6,048 bases of DNA from Pseudomonadota bacterium. GTDB taxonomy: Bacteria > Pseudomonadota > Gammaproteobacteria > Burkholderiales > Rhodocyclaceae. The stretch covers positions 1-6,048 of the forward strand of contig WRJU01000132.1 in assembly GCA_009778425.1 (NCBI GenBank), read 5' to 3'. Below the pieces are notes generated by a model, which made no database searches, had not been told where the DNA came from, and worked only from the letters and a program-made list of their open reading frames with translations. Position 1 is the stretch's first letter; every line of letters starts with the position of its first letter. This document shows, piece after piece, positions 1 to 5,620 of this stretch. Position numbers and translations under genes: made by a program.

Positions 1-1
1 T

Positions 2-448
2 TCGTTCCTGCGCGTAACCGACGATTCCGGCGCGATCATCGCCCCGGAATGGCTTCCTCATGCCGAACCCGTGCATCGGCAACTGCGCGACAAACTGCCT
101 CCGGGTTTTGAGGCATGGCGGCAAATCCTGCAAACCGTTTTTGCCAATGGTGCTCGCATGACGCTTGCGGTTGAAGGCGAAGCGGTTCTGGGAGTCGCTT
201 TATGGCGCATCATCGAAAATACCCACGAGGGTCGTCGCCTGTACGTGGATGATCTGGTTGTCGATGCGGCCTACCGTTCACGAGGGGTCGGCAAGCGTCT
301 AACCGGCTGGTTGGAAGATGAAGCGCGGGCGCGTTCCTGCGCGGTGTTGGTGCTGGACTCTGGCGTCATGCGCCATGGGGCGCATCGGTTCTATTTCCGG
401 GAAGGTTTTTTTATTGCGTCGTACTGTTTTCGGAAAACCTTGGAATAA
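2..448 (+). CDS. GNAT-family N-acetyltransferase, 5' end cut by window edge
   Basis: The reading frame is open from base 2 to the TAA at 446-448, giving 148 residues with no stop. The true start probably lies just upstream of the window: a GTG at 71 is in frame, but the 23 codons before it read as sensible protein (RVTDDSGAIIAPEWLPHAEP). The fold is recognised from the GNAT acetyl-CoA binding core. A beta strand LYVDDLVVD is followed by a pyrophosphate-binding loop of the R-x-x-G-x-G type (YRSRGVGKRL), then a helix, the strand VLVLDSG, and a C-terminal HRFYFREGFFIASYCFRKTL segment typical of the family end. Such enzymes move an acetyl group from acetyl-CoA to an amine; the substrate cannot be read from sequence. 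It is convergent with the methyltransferase gene, with 7 bases between stops. Family assignment is secure; specific function is unknown. Confidence 0.85.
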   Translation, partial: SFLRVTDDSGAIIAPEWLPHAEPVHRQLRDKLPPGFEAWRQILQTVFANGARMTLAVEGEAVLGVALWRIIENTHEGRRLYVDDLVVDAAYRSRGVGKRLTGWLEDEARARSCAVLVLDSGVMRHGAHRFYFREGFFIASYCFRKTLE

Positions 449-455
449 AACAGAT

Positions 456-1181
456 TTACGCCAGCATCAAAAACAGCGTCGGACGTTTGGCAAGCATGGG
501 CGGCGGGGTTTTGCGCCAGTCGGCGATGCTGAGAGTGCACAGGGTTTCATCGGTGGTGGTGAGGTCGCGCGCAACGCACAGCCGGGTGGACGGCTGGCAG
601 ACGTGGAGCAGGGCTGCAAACAGGTGTTCGTTGCGGTAGGGCGTTTCGATGAAGATTTGTGTGCGGGCAAGCCGCCGGGATTCGTCTTCGAGCGTGCGCA
701 GGCGGCGGTCGCGGGCGTCTTTTTCGGACGGCAGGTAGCCGTGGAAGGCAAAGTTTTGACCGTTGAGGCCAGAGCCCATCAGGCCGAGCAGGATGGACGA
801 CGGGCCGACCAGCGGGACGACGCGCACGCCGAGGGCATGTGCGCGGGCAACGAGCCGTGCGCCAGGATCGGCGACAGCCGGGCAGCCCGCATCCGACATC
901 AGGCCGACGTTTTCGCCCTTGAACGCTGGGGCAAGCAGGGCATCCAGTTCGCCGTTATCGCCCTCGACGGGCAGTTCGCGGATGTCGGTGTCGCGCAAGC
1001 TGCCGGGGAATTCGATGCGCTTCAGGTGGGCGCGTGCGGCGCGGGCATTTTCGACTACGAAATGACGGATATTGACGGCGCGCGATTGTGCGGAGGCGGG
1101 AAGGAAATCCGTCCAGGGCGCTTCGCCCAGACTGGTGGGAATGAGGATGAGCGCGCCATTTTTTGCGTCTGGCGCGTTCAT
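456..1181 (-). CDS. RsmI-like SAM-dependent methyltransferase (tetrapyrrole methylase family), short paralogue
   Basis: This encodes 241 residues from the ATG at 1181-1179 to the TAA at 458-456. The frame is open further upstream, but that extension is Arg/His-rich and overlaps yceF in another frame. The chosen start forms an ATGA overlap with the yceF stop and has GGA (1190-1188) at suitable spacing. The tetrapyrrole-methylase/RsmI landmarks are present: an N-terminal strand and loop LILIPTSLGE (11-20), SDAGCPAVADPG (96-107), a VPLVGPSSILLGLMGSGLNG segment (122-141), FHGYLP (146-151) and IFIETPYRN (176-184). Classical RsmI 2'-O-methylates C1402 of 16S rRNA. This protein is about 40 residues shorter than the usual RsmI, and its first loop differs from the familiar ATPIGNLGD form. 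It is therefore probably the shorter paralogue seen in beta- and gammaproteobacteria, whose substrate I do not know. Translational coupling to yceF suggests joint expression. Confidence 0.85.
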   Translation of the reverse strand: MNAPDAKNGALILIPTSLGEAPWTDFLPASAQSRAVNIRHFVVENARAARAHLKRIEFPGSLRDTDIRELPVEGDNGELDALLAPAFKGENVGLMSDAGCPAVADPGARLVARAHALGVRVVPLVGPSSILLGLMGSGLNGQNFAFHGYLPSEKDARDRRLRTLEDESRRLARTQIFIETPYRNEHLFAALLHVCQPSTRLCVARDLTTTDETLCTLSIADWRKTPPPMLAKRPTLFLMLA

Positions 1182-1774
1182 GGCAGTTCCACGCCTGCCG
1201 CGCGGAGCATGCGGGCAAGCGCGATCAAGGGCAATCCGATGAGGGCGGTGGGGTCGTCTCCTGAGAGCGCGTCGAGCAGCGTGATGCCCAATCCTTCGCA
1301 TTTGGCGCTGCCTGCGCAGTCGAGTGCCGGTTCGCGTTCGAGATAGCGGCGGATTTCAGGTTCGCTCAAGGGGCGGAAGCGCACACGGGTGAGGACGGCT
1401 TCGTGCTGTTCGCGCCCGTTGCGCCCGTCGATGAGGGCGACGGCGGTATGGAAGAGCACTTCCTGCCCGCTCATGCGTTGCAGTTGGAAGGTCGCGTTTT
1501 CGATCGATCCGGGTTTGCCGAAAATCTCTGCGCCAAGGGCGGCTACCTGGTCGCTGCCGATGATAAGCGCGCCAGGATGTTTGCGGGAGACATCGCGCGC
1601 CTTGGCGAGCGCCAGCCGTTGGGCAAGGCGTTCGGGGGCTTCAAAGGGTTGCTGAGTTTCATCGACTTGCGGGCGGGACACCTCGAAAGACAATCCGAGG
1701 CGTTCGAGCAACTGGCGGCGATAGGTCGAAGTCGAGGCGAGAACGAGGCGAGGAAAGGAGGAGTGTGCGTTCAT
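1178..1774 (-). CDS. yceF: Maf-family nucleotide pyrophosphatase, YceF type (7-methyl-GTP pyrophosphatase)
   Basis: The 198-residue protein matches the usual Maf length. Visible motifs are LASTSTYRRQLLE (12-24), the nucleotide-binding entry; VDET (37-40); GSDQV (73-77), with the catalytic Asp; FGKP (85-88); FHTAVALI (108-115); CAGSAKCEGLGI (153-164); and DPTALIGLPL (174-183). The CAGS-x-K-x-EG-x-GI block is the YceF-subfamily signature and distinguishes it from the YhdE dTTP/UTP pyrophosphatases. E. coli YceF hydrolyses m7GTP to m7GMP and pyrophosphate, presumably clearing a damaged or modified nucleotide in the cytosol. The ATG at 1774-1772 is the only start that keeps the LASTS region at its normal distance from the N-terminus. 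No Shine-Dalgarno sequence is visible upstream of it. The gene is divergent from yceD, as in E. coli, and overlaps the downstream methyltransferase by ATGA. Confidence 0.95.
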   Translation of the reverse strand: MNAHSSFPRLVLASTSTYRRQLLERLGLSFEVSRPQVDETQQPFEAPERLAQRLALAKARDVSRKHPGALIIGSDQVAALGAEIFGKPGSIENATFQLQRMSGQEVLFHTAVALIDGRNGREQHEAVLTRVRFRPLSEPEIRRYLEREPALDCAGSAKCEGLGITLLDALSGDDPTALIGLPLIALARMLRAAGVELP

Positions 1775-1798
1775 GCCGGACGCGGGATTTAGGTTGTT

Positions 1799-1827
1799 TT
1801 GACAGAAAGGGGAAAGAATAATACTAT
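1799..1827 (+). promoter_or_regulatory. Predicted sigma-70 promoter for the yceD-rpmF operon
   Basis: A perfect -35 hexamer TTGACA (1799-1804) is followed after 17 bases by TACTAT (1822-1827), which matches four of six positions of TATAAT, including the important first T, second A and last T. The region is the only AT-rich stretch in the yceD/yceF gap. Transcription would begin near 1833-1836, almost at the yceD ATG (1837). AATAAT at 1817-1822 resembles a -10 better but is only 12 bases from the -35. On the opposite strand TATTAT (1823-1818) could serve as a -10 for yceF, but I see no good -35 with it. Confidence 0.5.
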
Positions 1828-1836
1828 TGAACGCTT

Positions 1837-2373
1837 ATGTTCGAGCAAGACAGCGCTGGGCTAGGCGCACCCCGCATCGTTGACGTTTTCAGGTTTGCTG
1901 CCAATAGTGGCGCGCTGGAAGGTGAAGTGCCGGTGGCGCGCCTTGGGCGGCTTTCCGATCAACTCGCCGCTGATGAAGGCTTGGTGTGCTGGCAGCTTTC
2001 CGGTAGTCTCGATGCAGAGGGCAAGCCCAGGCTTGATCTCGTCATGAACGGGCGGCTGGTATTGCGTTGTCAGCGTTGCCTCGGCGGGCTGGATTGGAAT
2101 CTGGCGATCAGGACGGCCTTGTTGCCGGTTCGTGTCGGGCAGAATGTGCCCGAGGATGAACTGGAGAACGACGAGGTAGATGCGGTTGAGGTCGACGGTG
2201 ATGACCCGTTCGATGTGTTGTCGCTGGTTGAGGATGAAATCATCCTCGCGTTGCCGATAGCGCCCAGGCATGCAGATTGCGGGATGCCGGAGGCGGTAGG
2301 GACGAACGGCGGTGCGCGCGGGCAATTGCCCTTCGCGTCGCTCGCTGGCTTGCGAGGCAAGGGAATTTTGTAA
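1837..2373 (+). CDS. yceD: DUF177/YceD-family protein (23S rRNA accumulation protein)
   Basis: The protein has 178 residues, the usual length for the family. Recognisable parts are the N-terminal VFRFAANSGALEGEVPVARL (17-36), LDLVMNGRLVLRCQRCLGGLDW (67-88) with the conserved C-x-x-C at 78-81, an acidic stretch (106-123), and DPFDVLSLVEDEIILALP (123-140). RHADC (144-148) and the closing PFASLAGLRGK (165-175) complete the family pattern. YceD homologues in E. coli and plants are reported to be needed for normal 23S rRNA accumulation; the biochemical role is not settled. The start is bracketed: an in-frame TGA at 1828-1830 lies upstream and ATG 1837 is the first start codon after it. No Shine-Dalgarno lies at normal distance; the purine-rich GGGGAA at 1809-1814 is too far. 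It leads the operon and lies 14 bases before rpmF, the near-universal proteobacterial pairing. Confidence 0.93.
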   Translation: MFEQDSAGLGAPRIVDVFRFAANSGALEGEVPVARLGRLSDQLAADEGLVCWQLSGSLDAEGKPRLDLVMNGRLVLRCQRCLGGLDWNLAIRTALLPVRVGQNVPEDELENDEVDAVEVDGDDPFDVLSLVEDEIILALPIAPRHADCGMPEAVGTNGGARGQLPFASLAGLRGKGIL

Positions 2374-2387
2374 TTTAGGAGTGTTTC

Positions 2388-2567
2388 ATGGCTGTCCAAC
2401 AGAACAAAAAGTCTCCGTCCAAGCGCGGCATGCACCGCGCCCATGACTTTCTGAGCGTGCCGCCGCTGGCCGTCGAATCGACCACGGGCGAGGTTCACCT
2501 GCGGCATCACATCAGCCCGAACGGCTTTTATCGTGGCCGGAAGGTGACAAAGGGCAAGGACGAGTAA
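2388..2567 (+). CDS. rpmF: 50S ribosomal protein L32
   Basis: This small gene encodes 59 residues. It begins MAVQQNKKSPSKRGMHRAHD, the highly conserved L32 N-terminus, and continues with TTGEVHLRHHISPNGFYRG (32-50) and a basic tail. L32 is a structural protein of the large ribosomal subunit. The sequence has no cysteine, so it is the zinc-independent form usual in proteobacteria rather than the C-x-x-C zinc-ribbon form. The ATG at 2388 follows a good Shine-Dalgarno AGGAG (2377-2381) with a 6-base spacer. It sits 14 bases after yceD and is probably on the same transcript. A terminator-like hairpin follows its stop codon. Confidence 0.97.
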   Translation: MAVQQNKKSPSKRGMHRAHDFLSVPPLAVESTTGEVHLRHHISPNGFYRGRKVTKGKDE

Positions 2568-2590
2568 GTTTCGTCCGGGAATCCGGAAAT

Positions 2591-2625
2591 CGGCGCAGGC
2601 GCGTAGATGCCCTCGCCGTTTTTTT
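2591..2625 (+). terminator. Predicted intrinsic terminator/attenuator between rpmF and plsX
   Basis: CGGCG (2591-2595) pairs with CGCCG (2614-2618). AGG (2597-2599) pairs with CCT (2611-2613), and GC (2601-2602) with GC (2609-2610). This gives a 10-bp GC-rich stem with single-base bulges at C2596 and C2600 and a loop at 2603-2608. Seven Ts (2619-2625) follow directly. A second small hairpin lies just upstream: TCCGG (2574-2578) with CCGGA (2583-2587) around a 4-base loop. The arrangement fits Rho-independent termination after rpmF, probably partial, because plsX starts only 28 bases later and I see no convincing promoter in between. The 86-base rpmF-plsX gap holds nothing else I can recognise apart from the plsX ribosome binding site. 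Confidence 0.6.
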
Positions 2626-2644
2626 CGTCCCTTAATTGTCACGC

Positions 2645-2651
2645 GAGGGAG
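2645..2651 (+). promoter_or_regulatory. plsX ribosome binding site, deciding the ATG start
   Basis: GAGGGAG lies just before the ATG at 2654, with its GAGG core 5 bases from the start codon. A TTG at 2636 is in frame and would add six residues, but it has no Shine-Dalgarno and sits only 10 bases after the T-run of the hairpin. PlsX proteins normally begin directly before the TIAIDCMGGD strand, which supports ATG 2654. Confidence 0.6.
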
Positions 2652-2653
2652 CG

Positions 2654-3679
2654 ATGAATATCACCATTGCAATTGATTGCATGGGGGGCGATCACGGCCC
2701 GGCTGTTACCGTGCCGGCTGCGCTGGCCTTTTTGAACGCGCATCCCGATGCAGAGGCGATTCTCGTCGGGCGCGAGGAAGAGTTGGCTCCTCTGGTGGAA
2801 GGCGCTCAGGCCGGACTGAAATCGCGGCTGCGCATTCATAATGCCACTCAGGTGGTGGGGATGGACGAGCCGCCTGCGAGTGTGCGCGCCAAGAAGGATT
2901 CTTCGATGCGCGTGGCGCTCCATCTGGTCAAGAACGGCCAGGCCCAGGCCGCAGTGTCGGCAGGCAATACCGGCGCGCTGGTGATGATTTCCCGCTTCGC
3001 GCTCAAAACGTTTCCCGGTATCGACCGTCCGGCGATTTGTTTCGCATTGCCCACGATCAAGGGGCATACTTATGCCCTTGATCTGGGGGGTAATGTCGAC
3101 TGCACTCCTGAGCACCTGTTTGAATTCGGGATCATGGGTGCAATGCTGGCTTCGGCGCTCGACCATAATGAGCGCCCGACTGTGGGTCTGCTCAACGTCG
3201 GAGCCGAAGAGATCAAAGGGAACGAACTGACCAAACGGGCGTCTGAACTGTTGCGCGCGAGTAGTCTCAATTACTACGGCTATGTCGAGGGTGATGACAT
3301 CTTCAAGGGAACGACCGATGTCGTGGTCTGCGACGGCTTTGCCGGTAACGTGGCGCTCAAGACCAGCGAGGGGCTGGTGAAGATGCTTGGAACCTTTTTG
3401 CGCGATGAAATCAAGCGCGGGCCGCTCTCGATGCTGATGGGGCTGGTGGCCATGCCGGTGCTCAGAAGGTTCAAGAACCGGGCCAATCCTGGCCGCTACA
3501 ATGGCGCGGTGTTGCTTGGGCTGCGCGGCGGTGTGGTGCTGAAGAGCCACGGATCGGCCGATGCGTATGCTTTTGAGCAGGCGCTTGGTCGGGCAGCCGA
3601 TGCCGTTGCCAACAACCTGATCCAGCGCATCCGGGACAAGATGGAGGCGATGATGGATATGAACGGGGAGAACGCATGA
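2654..3679 (+). CDS. plsX: Phosphate acyltransferase PlsX (acyl-ACP:phosphate acyltransferase)
   Basis: The protein has 341 residues, the normal PlsX length. It moves the acyl chain from acyl-ACP to inorganic phosphate, making acyl-phosphate for PlsY and so starting phosphatidic acid synthesis at the inner face of the membrane. Family motifs in order are IDCMGGDHGP (7-16), VVGMDEPPASVRAKKDSSM (67-85), VSAGNTGALV (101-110), ALDLGGNVDC (141-150), LLNVGAEEIKGNE (179-191), VVVCDGFAGNVALKTSEG (223-240) and GLRGGVVLKSHGSAD (289-303). The C-terminus is a helical, Met-rich tail (KMEAMMDMNGEN) with no obvious function. Its stop overlaps the fabH start as ATGA, which points to translational coupling. 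It is separated from rpmF by a terminator-like hairpin, so its transcript level may differ from that of yceD-rpmF. Confidence 0.97.
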   Translation: MNITIAIDCMGGDHGPAVTVPAALAFLNAHPDAEAILVGREEELAPLVEGAQAGLKSRLRIHNATQVVGMDEPPASVRAKKDSSMRVALHLVKNGQAQAAVSAGNTGALVMISRFALKTFPGIDRPAICFALPTIKGHTYALDLGGNVDCTPEHLFEFGIMGAMLASALDHNERPTVGLLNVGAEEIKGNELTKRASELLRASSLNYYGYVEGDDIFKGTTDVVVCDGFAGNVALKTSEGLVKMLGTFLRDEIKRGPLSMLMGLVAMPVLRRFKNRANPGRYNGAVLLGLRGGVVLKSHGSADAYAFEQALGRAADAVANNLIQRIRDKMEAMMDMNGENA

Positions 3680-4641
3680 TCTTTGCGAGAATCGCCGGAA
3701 CGGGCAGCCATTTGCCGGGGGAGCCGGTCACGAACGATGACCTGGTCAGGCGTGGCATCGACACTTCGGATGAGTGGATTACGACCCGTACCGGGATTCG
3801 CGCCCGCCATTTTGCCGCGCCCGGCGTCACATCGAGCGAACTGGCGCTGATCGCGGCGCAGCAAGCCATCGAGGCTGCCGGTTGCGCTGCCGCCGACATC
3901 GACCTCATCATCGTCGCGACATCGACCCCCGACTTCATCTTTCCGAGCACGGCGACGCTGGTGCAGGCCGGGCTTGGCATCAGAAACAACTGTGCGGCCT
4001 TCGACGTGCAAGCGGTCTGCTGTGGTTTCGTCTATGCGCTGGCTACCGCAGAAAAATTCATCCGTTCGGGCAGCAATCAGCGGGCGCTGGTCATTGGAGC
4101 CGAGGTGTTTTCGCGCATCCTCGACTGGGCCGACCGCAGTACCTGTGTGCTGTTCGGCGACGGAGCGGGCGCGATGGTGCTGGAAGCGTCGGACAAGCCA
4201 GGTGTGCGCGCCATGGCGCTTCACGCGGACGGCAACCATCATCCGGACCTCTGTGTTCCCGGCAATGTTGCCGGAGGCCAGGTGACGGGAGACCCCTTCC
4301 TGCGCATGAACGGGCAAGCGGTCTTCAAGTTCGCGGTCAAGGCGCTGGACGAAGTGGCGCAGGAAGTCGTCGGGCTGGCCGGTGTGCCGCAGGAGAGCAT
4401 CGACTGGCTGATCCCGCATCAGGCCAATATCCGCATCATCCAGTCCTCGGCCAGGCGTCTTGGATTGCCGATGGAAAAGGTGGTGACGACGGTCGATATT
4501 CACGGCAATACTTCGGCGGCGTCGATTCCGCTTGCGCTCGATTGCGCGATACGCGACGGTCGCATCCGCCCCGGCCAACGGATCGTGCTCGAAGGCATCG
4601 GCGGGGGGTTTGCCTGGGGTGCGGCGCTCATTGACTTTTGA
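3676..4641 (+). CDS. fabH: 3-oxoacyl-ACP synthase III (KAS III)
   Basis: This enzyme condenses acetyl-CoA with malonyl-ACP to give acetoacetyl-ACP, the initiation step of type II fatty acid synthesis in the cytosol. The 321-residue length is normal. The Cys-His-Asn triad is visible: Cys115 in FDVQAVCCGFVYAL (109-122), His248 in WLIPHQAN (244-251) and Asn278 in VDIHGNTSAASIP (273-285). The N-terminal TSDEWITTRTGIRARHFA (30-47), LFGDGAGAMVLE (159-170) and the closing GIGGGFAWGAALIDF (307-321) are also standard FabH features. The ATG overlaps the plsX stop and is preceded by GGGGAG (3665-3670) at 5-base spacing. One oddity is a second cysteine, Cys116, right after the nucleophile, where Ser or Ala is more usual. 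Acyl-CoA chain preference cannot be read reliably from sequence. Confidence 0.97.
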   Translation: MIFARIAGTGSHLPGEPVTNDDLVRRGIDTSDEWITTRTGIRARHFAAPGVTSSELALIAAQQAIEAAGCAAADIDLIIVATSTPDFIFPSTATLVQAGLGIRNNCAAFDVQAVCCGFVYALATAEKFIRSGSNQRALVIGAEVFSRILDWADRSTCVLFGDGAGAMVLEASDKPGVRAMALHADGNHHPDLCVPGNVAGGQVTGDPFLRMNGQAVFKFAVKALDEVAQEVVGLAGVPQESIDWLIPHQANIRIIQSSARRLGLPMEKVVTTVDIHGNTSAASIPLALDCAIRDGRIRPGQRIVLEGIGGGFAWGAALIDF

Positions 4642-4665
4642 CCGGCTTTCGATGCCGGTTCTTTT
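4641..4665 (+). terminator. Hairpin with T-rich tail in the fabH-fabD gap (possible weak terminator or processing site)
   Basis: ACCGGC (4641-4646) is the perfect inverted complement of GCCGGT (4654-4659) around a 7-base loop. The tail TTCTTTT (4659-4665) follows. The stem starts on the last base of the fabH stop codon. With only 6 bp and an interrupted T-run it is weaker than the rpmF-plsX structure, and fabD must be read through it or from an unseen promoter. It could instead be an mRNA processing or stability element. Confidence 0.35.
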
Positions 4666-4682
4666 GAATCAACGGAAAAAAG

Positions 4683-5618
4683 ATGGCTTTTGCATTGGTC
4701 TTTCCCGGACAGGGTTCGCAATCCGTCGGCATGATGGACAGCTATGGCGCTTCATCGGCCATTCGTGAAACTTTCGCTGAAGCCTCCGAGGCGCTTGGCG
4801 AGGATTTGTGGCAAATGGCTTCGGTTGGCCCAGCGGAGCGCCTGGCGCTGACCGTCAATACCCAACCCCTGATGCTGACCGCCGGTGTGGCCGTGTATCG
4901 CGCCTGGCTGGCGGCGGGAGGTTCCAGACCGGCTTTGGTGGCTGGGCATAGCCTGGGCGAATATTCGGCGCTGGTGGCAGCAGGCGCCTTGTCCTTTGCC
5001 GATGCCGTGCCGTTGGTGAGGTTCCGCGCCCAGGCGATGCAGGAGGCCGTGCCGGAAGGGGAGGGCGCAATGGCAGCGCTCATGGGGCTGGACATCGAGG
5101 ACGTGCGCGCAACCTGTGCCGAAGCGGCGCGGGGTGAAGTCGTGGATGCCGCCAACCTCAATATGCCGGGGCAGATTGTGATTGCCGGAGCCAAAGCTGC
5201 GGTAGAACGCGCGATGACGCTTGCTACGGCAAAGGGCGCGAAGCGTGCTGTGCTGTTGCCGGTGTCCGCGCCTTTCCATTGCGCTTTGATGAAACCGGCG
5301 GCGGAACGCTTGCGCGAACGGCTGGCGACGGTAAGAATCTCCAAGCCGGAAATCGACGTGCTCAACAATGTCGATGTCGCCGTCCAGGATGATCCCGAGA
5401 AGATACGCGACGCGCTCGTGCGGCAAGCGTTTTCGCCGGTGCGCTGGATCGAGTCCGTAACGGCGATGACCGCGCGCGGATTGACCCGCGTCGTCGAGTG
5501 CGGCCCCGGCAAGGTGCTGGCCGCCATGACCCGGCGGATCAGCAAGGATGTAGAAGGCGGCTCGCTGCATGACGCGGCGAGCCTGGAACAGATGTTGGCG
5601 GAAATGGGAATGGAATGA
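4683..5618 (+). CDS. fabD: Malonyl-CoA:ACP transacylase
   Basis: The 311-residue protein moves malonyl groups from CoA to acyl carrier protein, supplying malonyl-ACP for every elongation cycle and for FabH next door. The oxyanion motif FPGQGSQ (7-13) opens the protein. The nucleophile is Ser90 in GHSLGE (88-93), Arg115 in LVRFRAQAMQEAVP (111-124) is the malonate carboxylate-binding residue, and His199 in VSAPFHCALM (194-203) is the catalytic histidine. GEGAMAALMGL (127-137) and VVECGPGKVLAAM further on are also typical. ATG 4683 fits the family N-terminus (MAFALVFPGQGSQ), though the ribosome binding site is weak (GGA at 4674-4676 followed by As). The gene is 41 bases after fabH across a hairpin, and its stop overlaps or closely abuts the fabG start. 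Confidence 0.97.
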   Translation: MAFALVFPGQGSQSVGMMDSYGASSAIRETFAEASEALGEDLWQMASVGPAERLALTVNTQPLMLTAGVAVYRAWLAAGGSRPALVAGHSLGEYSALVAAGALSFADAVPLVRFRAQAMQEAVPEGEGAMAALMGLDIEDVRATCAEAARGEVVDAANLNMPGQIVIAGAKAAVERAMTLATAKGAKRAVLLPVSAPFHCALMKPAAERLRERLATVRISKPEIDVLNNVDVAVQDDPEKIRDALVRQAFSPVRWIESVTAMTARGLTRVVECGPGKVLAAMTRRISKDVEGGSLHDAASLEQMLAEMGME

Positions 5619-5620
5619 AT

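Noticed and set aside
318..1346. Long plus-strand open frame (342 codons) antisense to the methyltransferase and yceF
   Set aside because: Its translation is low-complexity Gly/Arg/Ala-rich with no family motif, and it lies opposite two genes with clear conserved motifs. It is a by-product of GC-rich codon bias on the other strand.
1755..1802. Perfect AAGGAGG (1755-1761) followed by a 9-codon plus-strand ORF (ATG 1773 to TGA 1802), a possible leader peptide for yceD
   Set aside because: The purine run is simply the complement of Ser-Ser-Phe codons at the yceF N-terminus. The spacing is long (11 bases), and the predicted promoter lies at the ORF's end, so it would not be transcribed from it.
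2636..2664. TTGTCA (2636-2641) with TATCAC (2659-2664) as a plsX promoter
   Set aside because: Transcription would start inside plsX, downstream of its ATG and ribosome binding site.
2639..3550. Long minus-strand open frame antisense to plsX
   Set aside because: It is His/Arg/Gln-rich with no recognisable domain, and plsX on the plus strand has every family motif.
3496..4578. 360-codon minus-strand open frame antisense to fabH
   Set aside because: It is Arg/Asp/His-rich shadow sequence without motifs; fabH with an intact catalytic triad occupies the region.
4631..4671. TTGACT (4631-4636) and TTGACC (4638-4643) as -35 boxes for a fabD promoter
   Set aside because: No -10-like hexamer occurs at 16-18 bases from either; the matching positions are GC-rich hairpin or CTTTTG.
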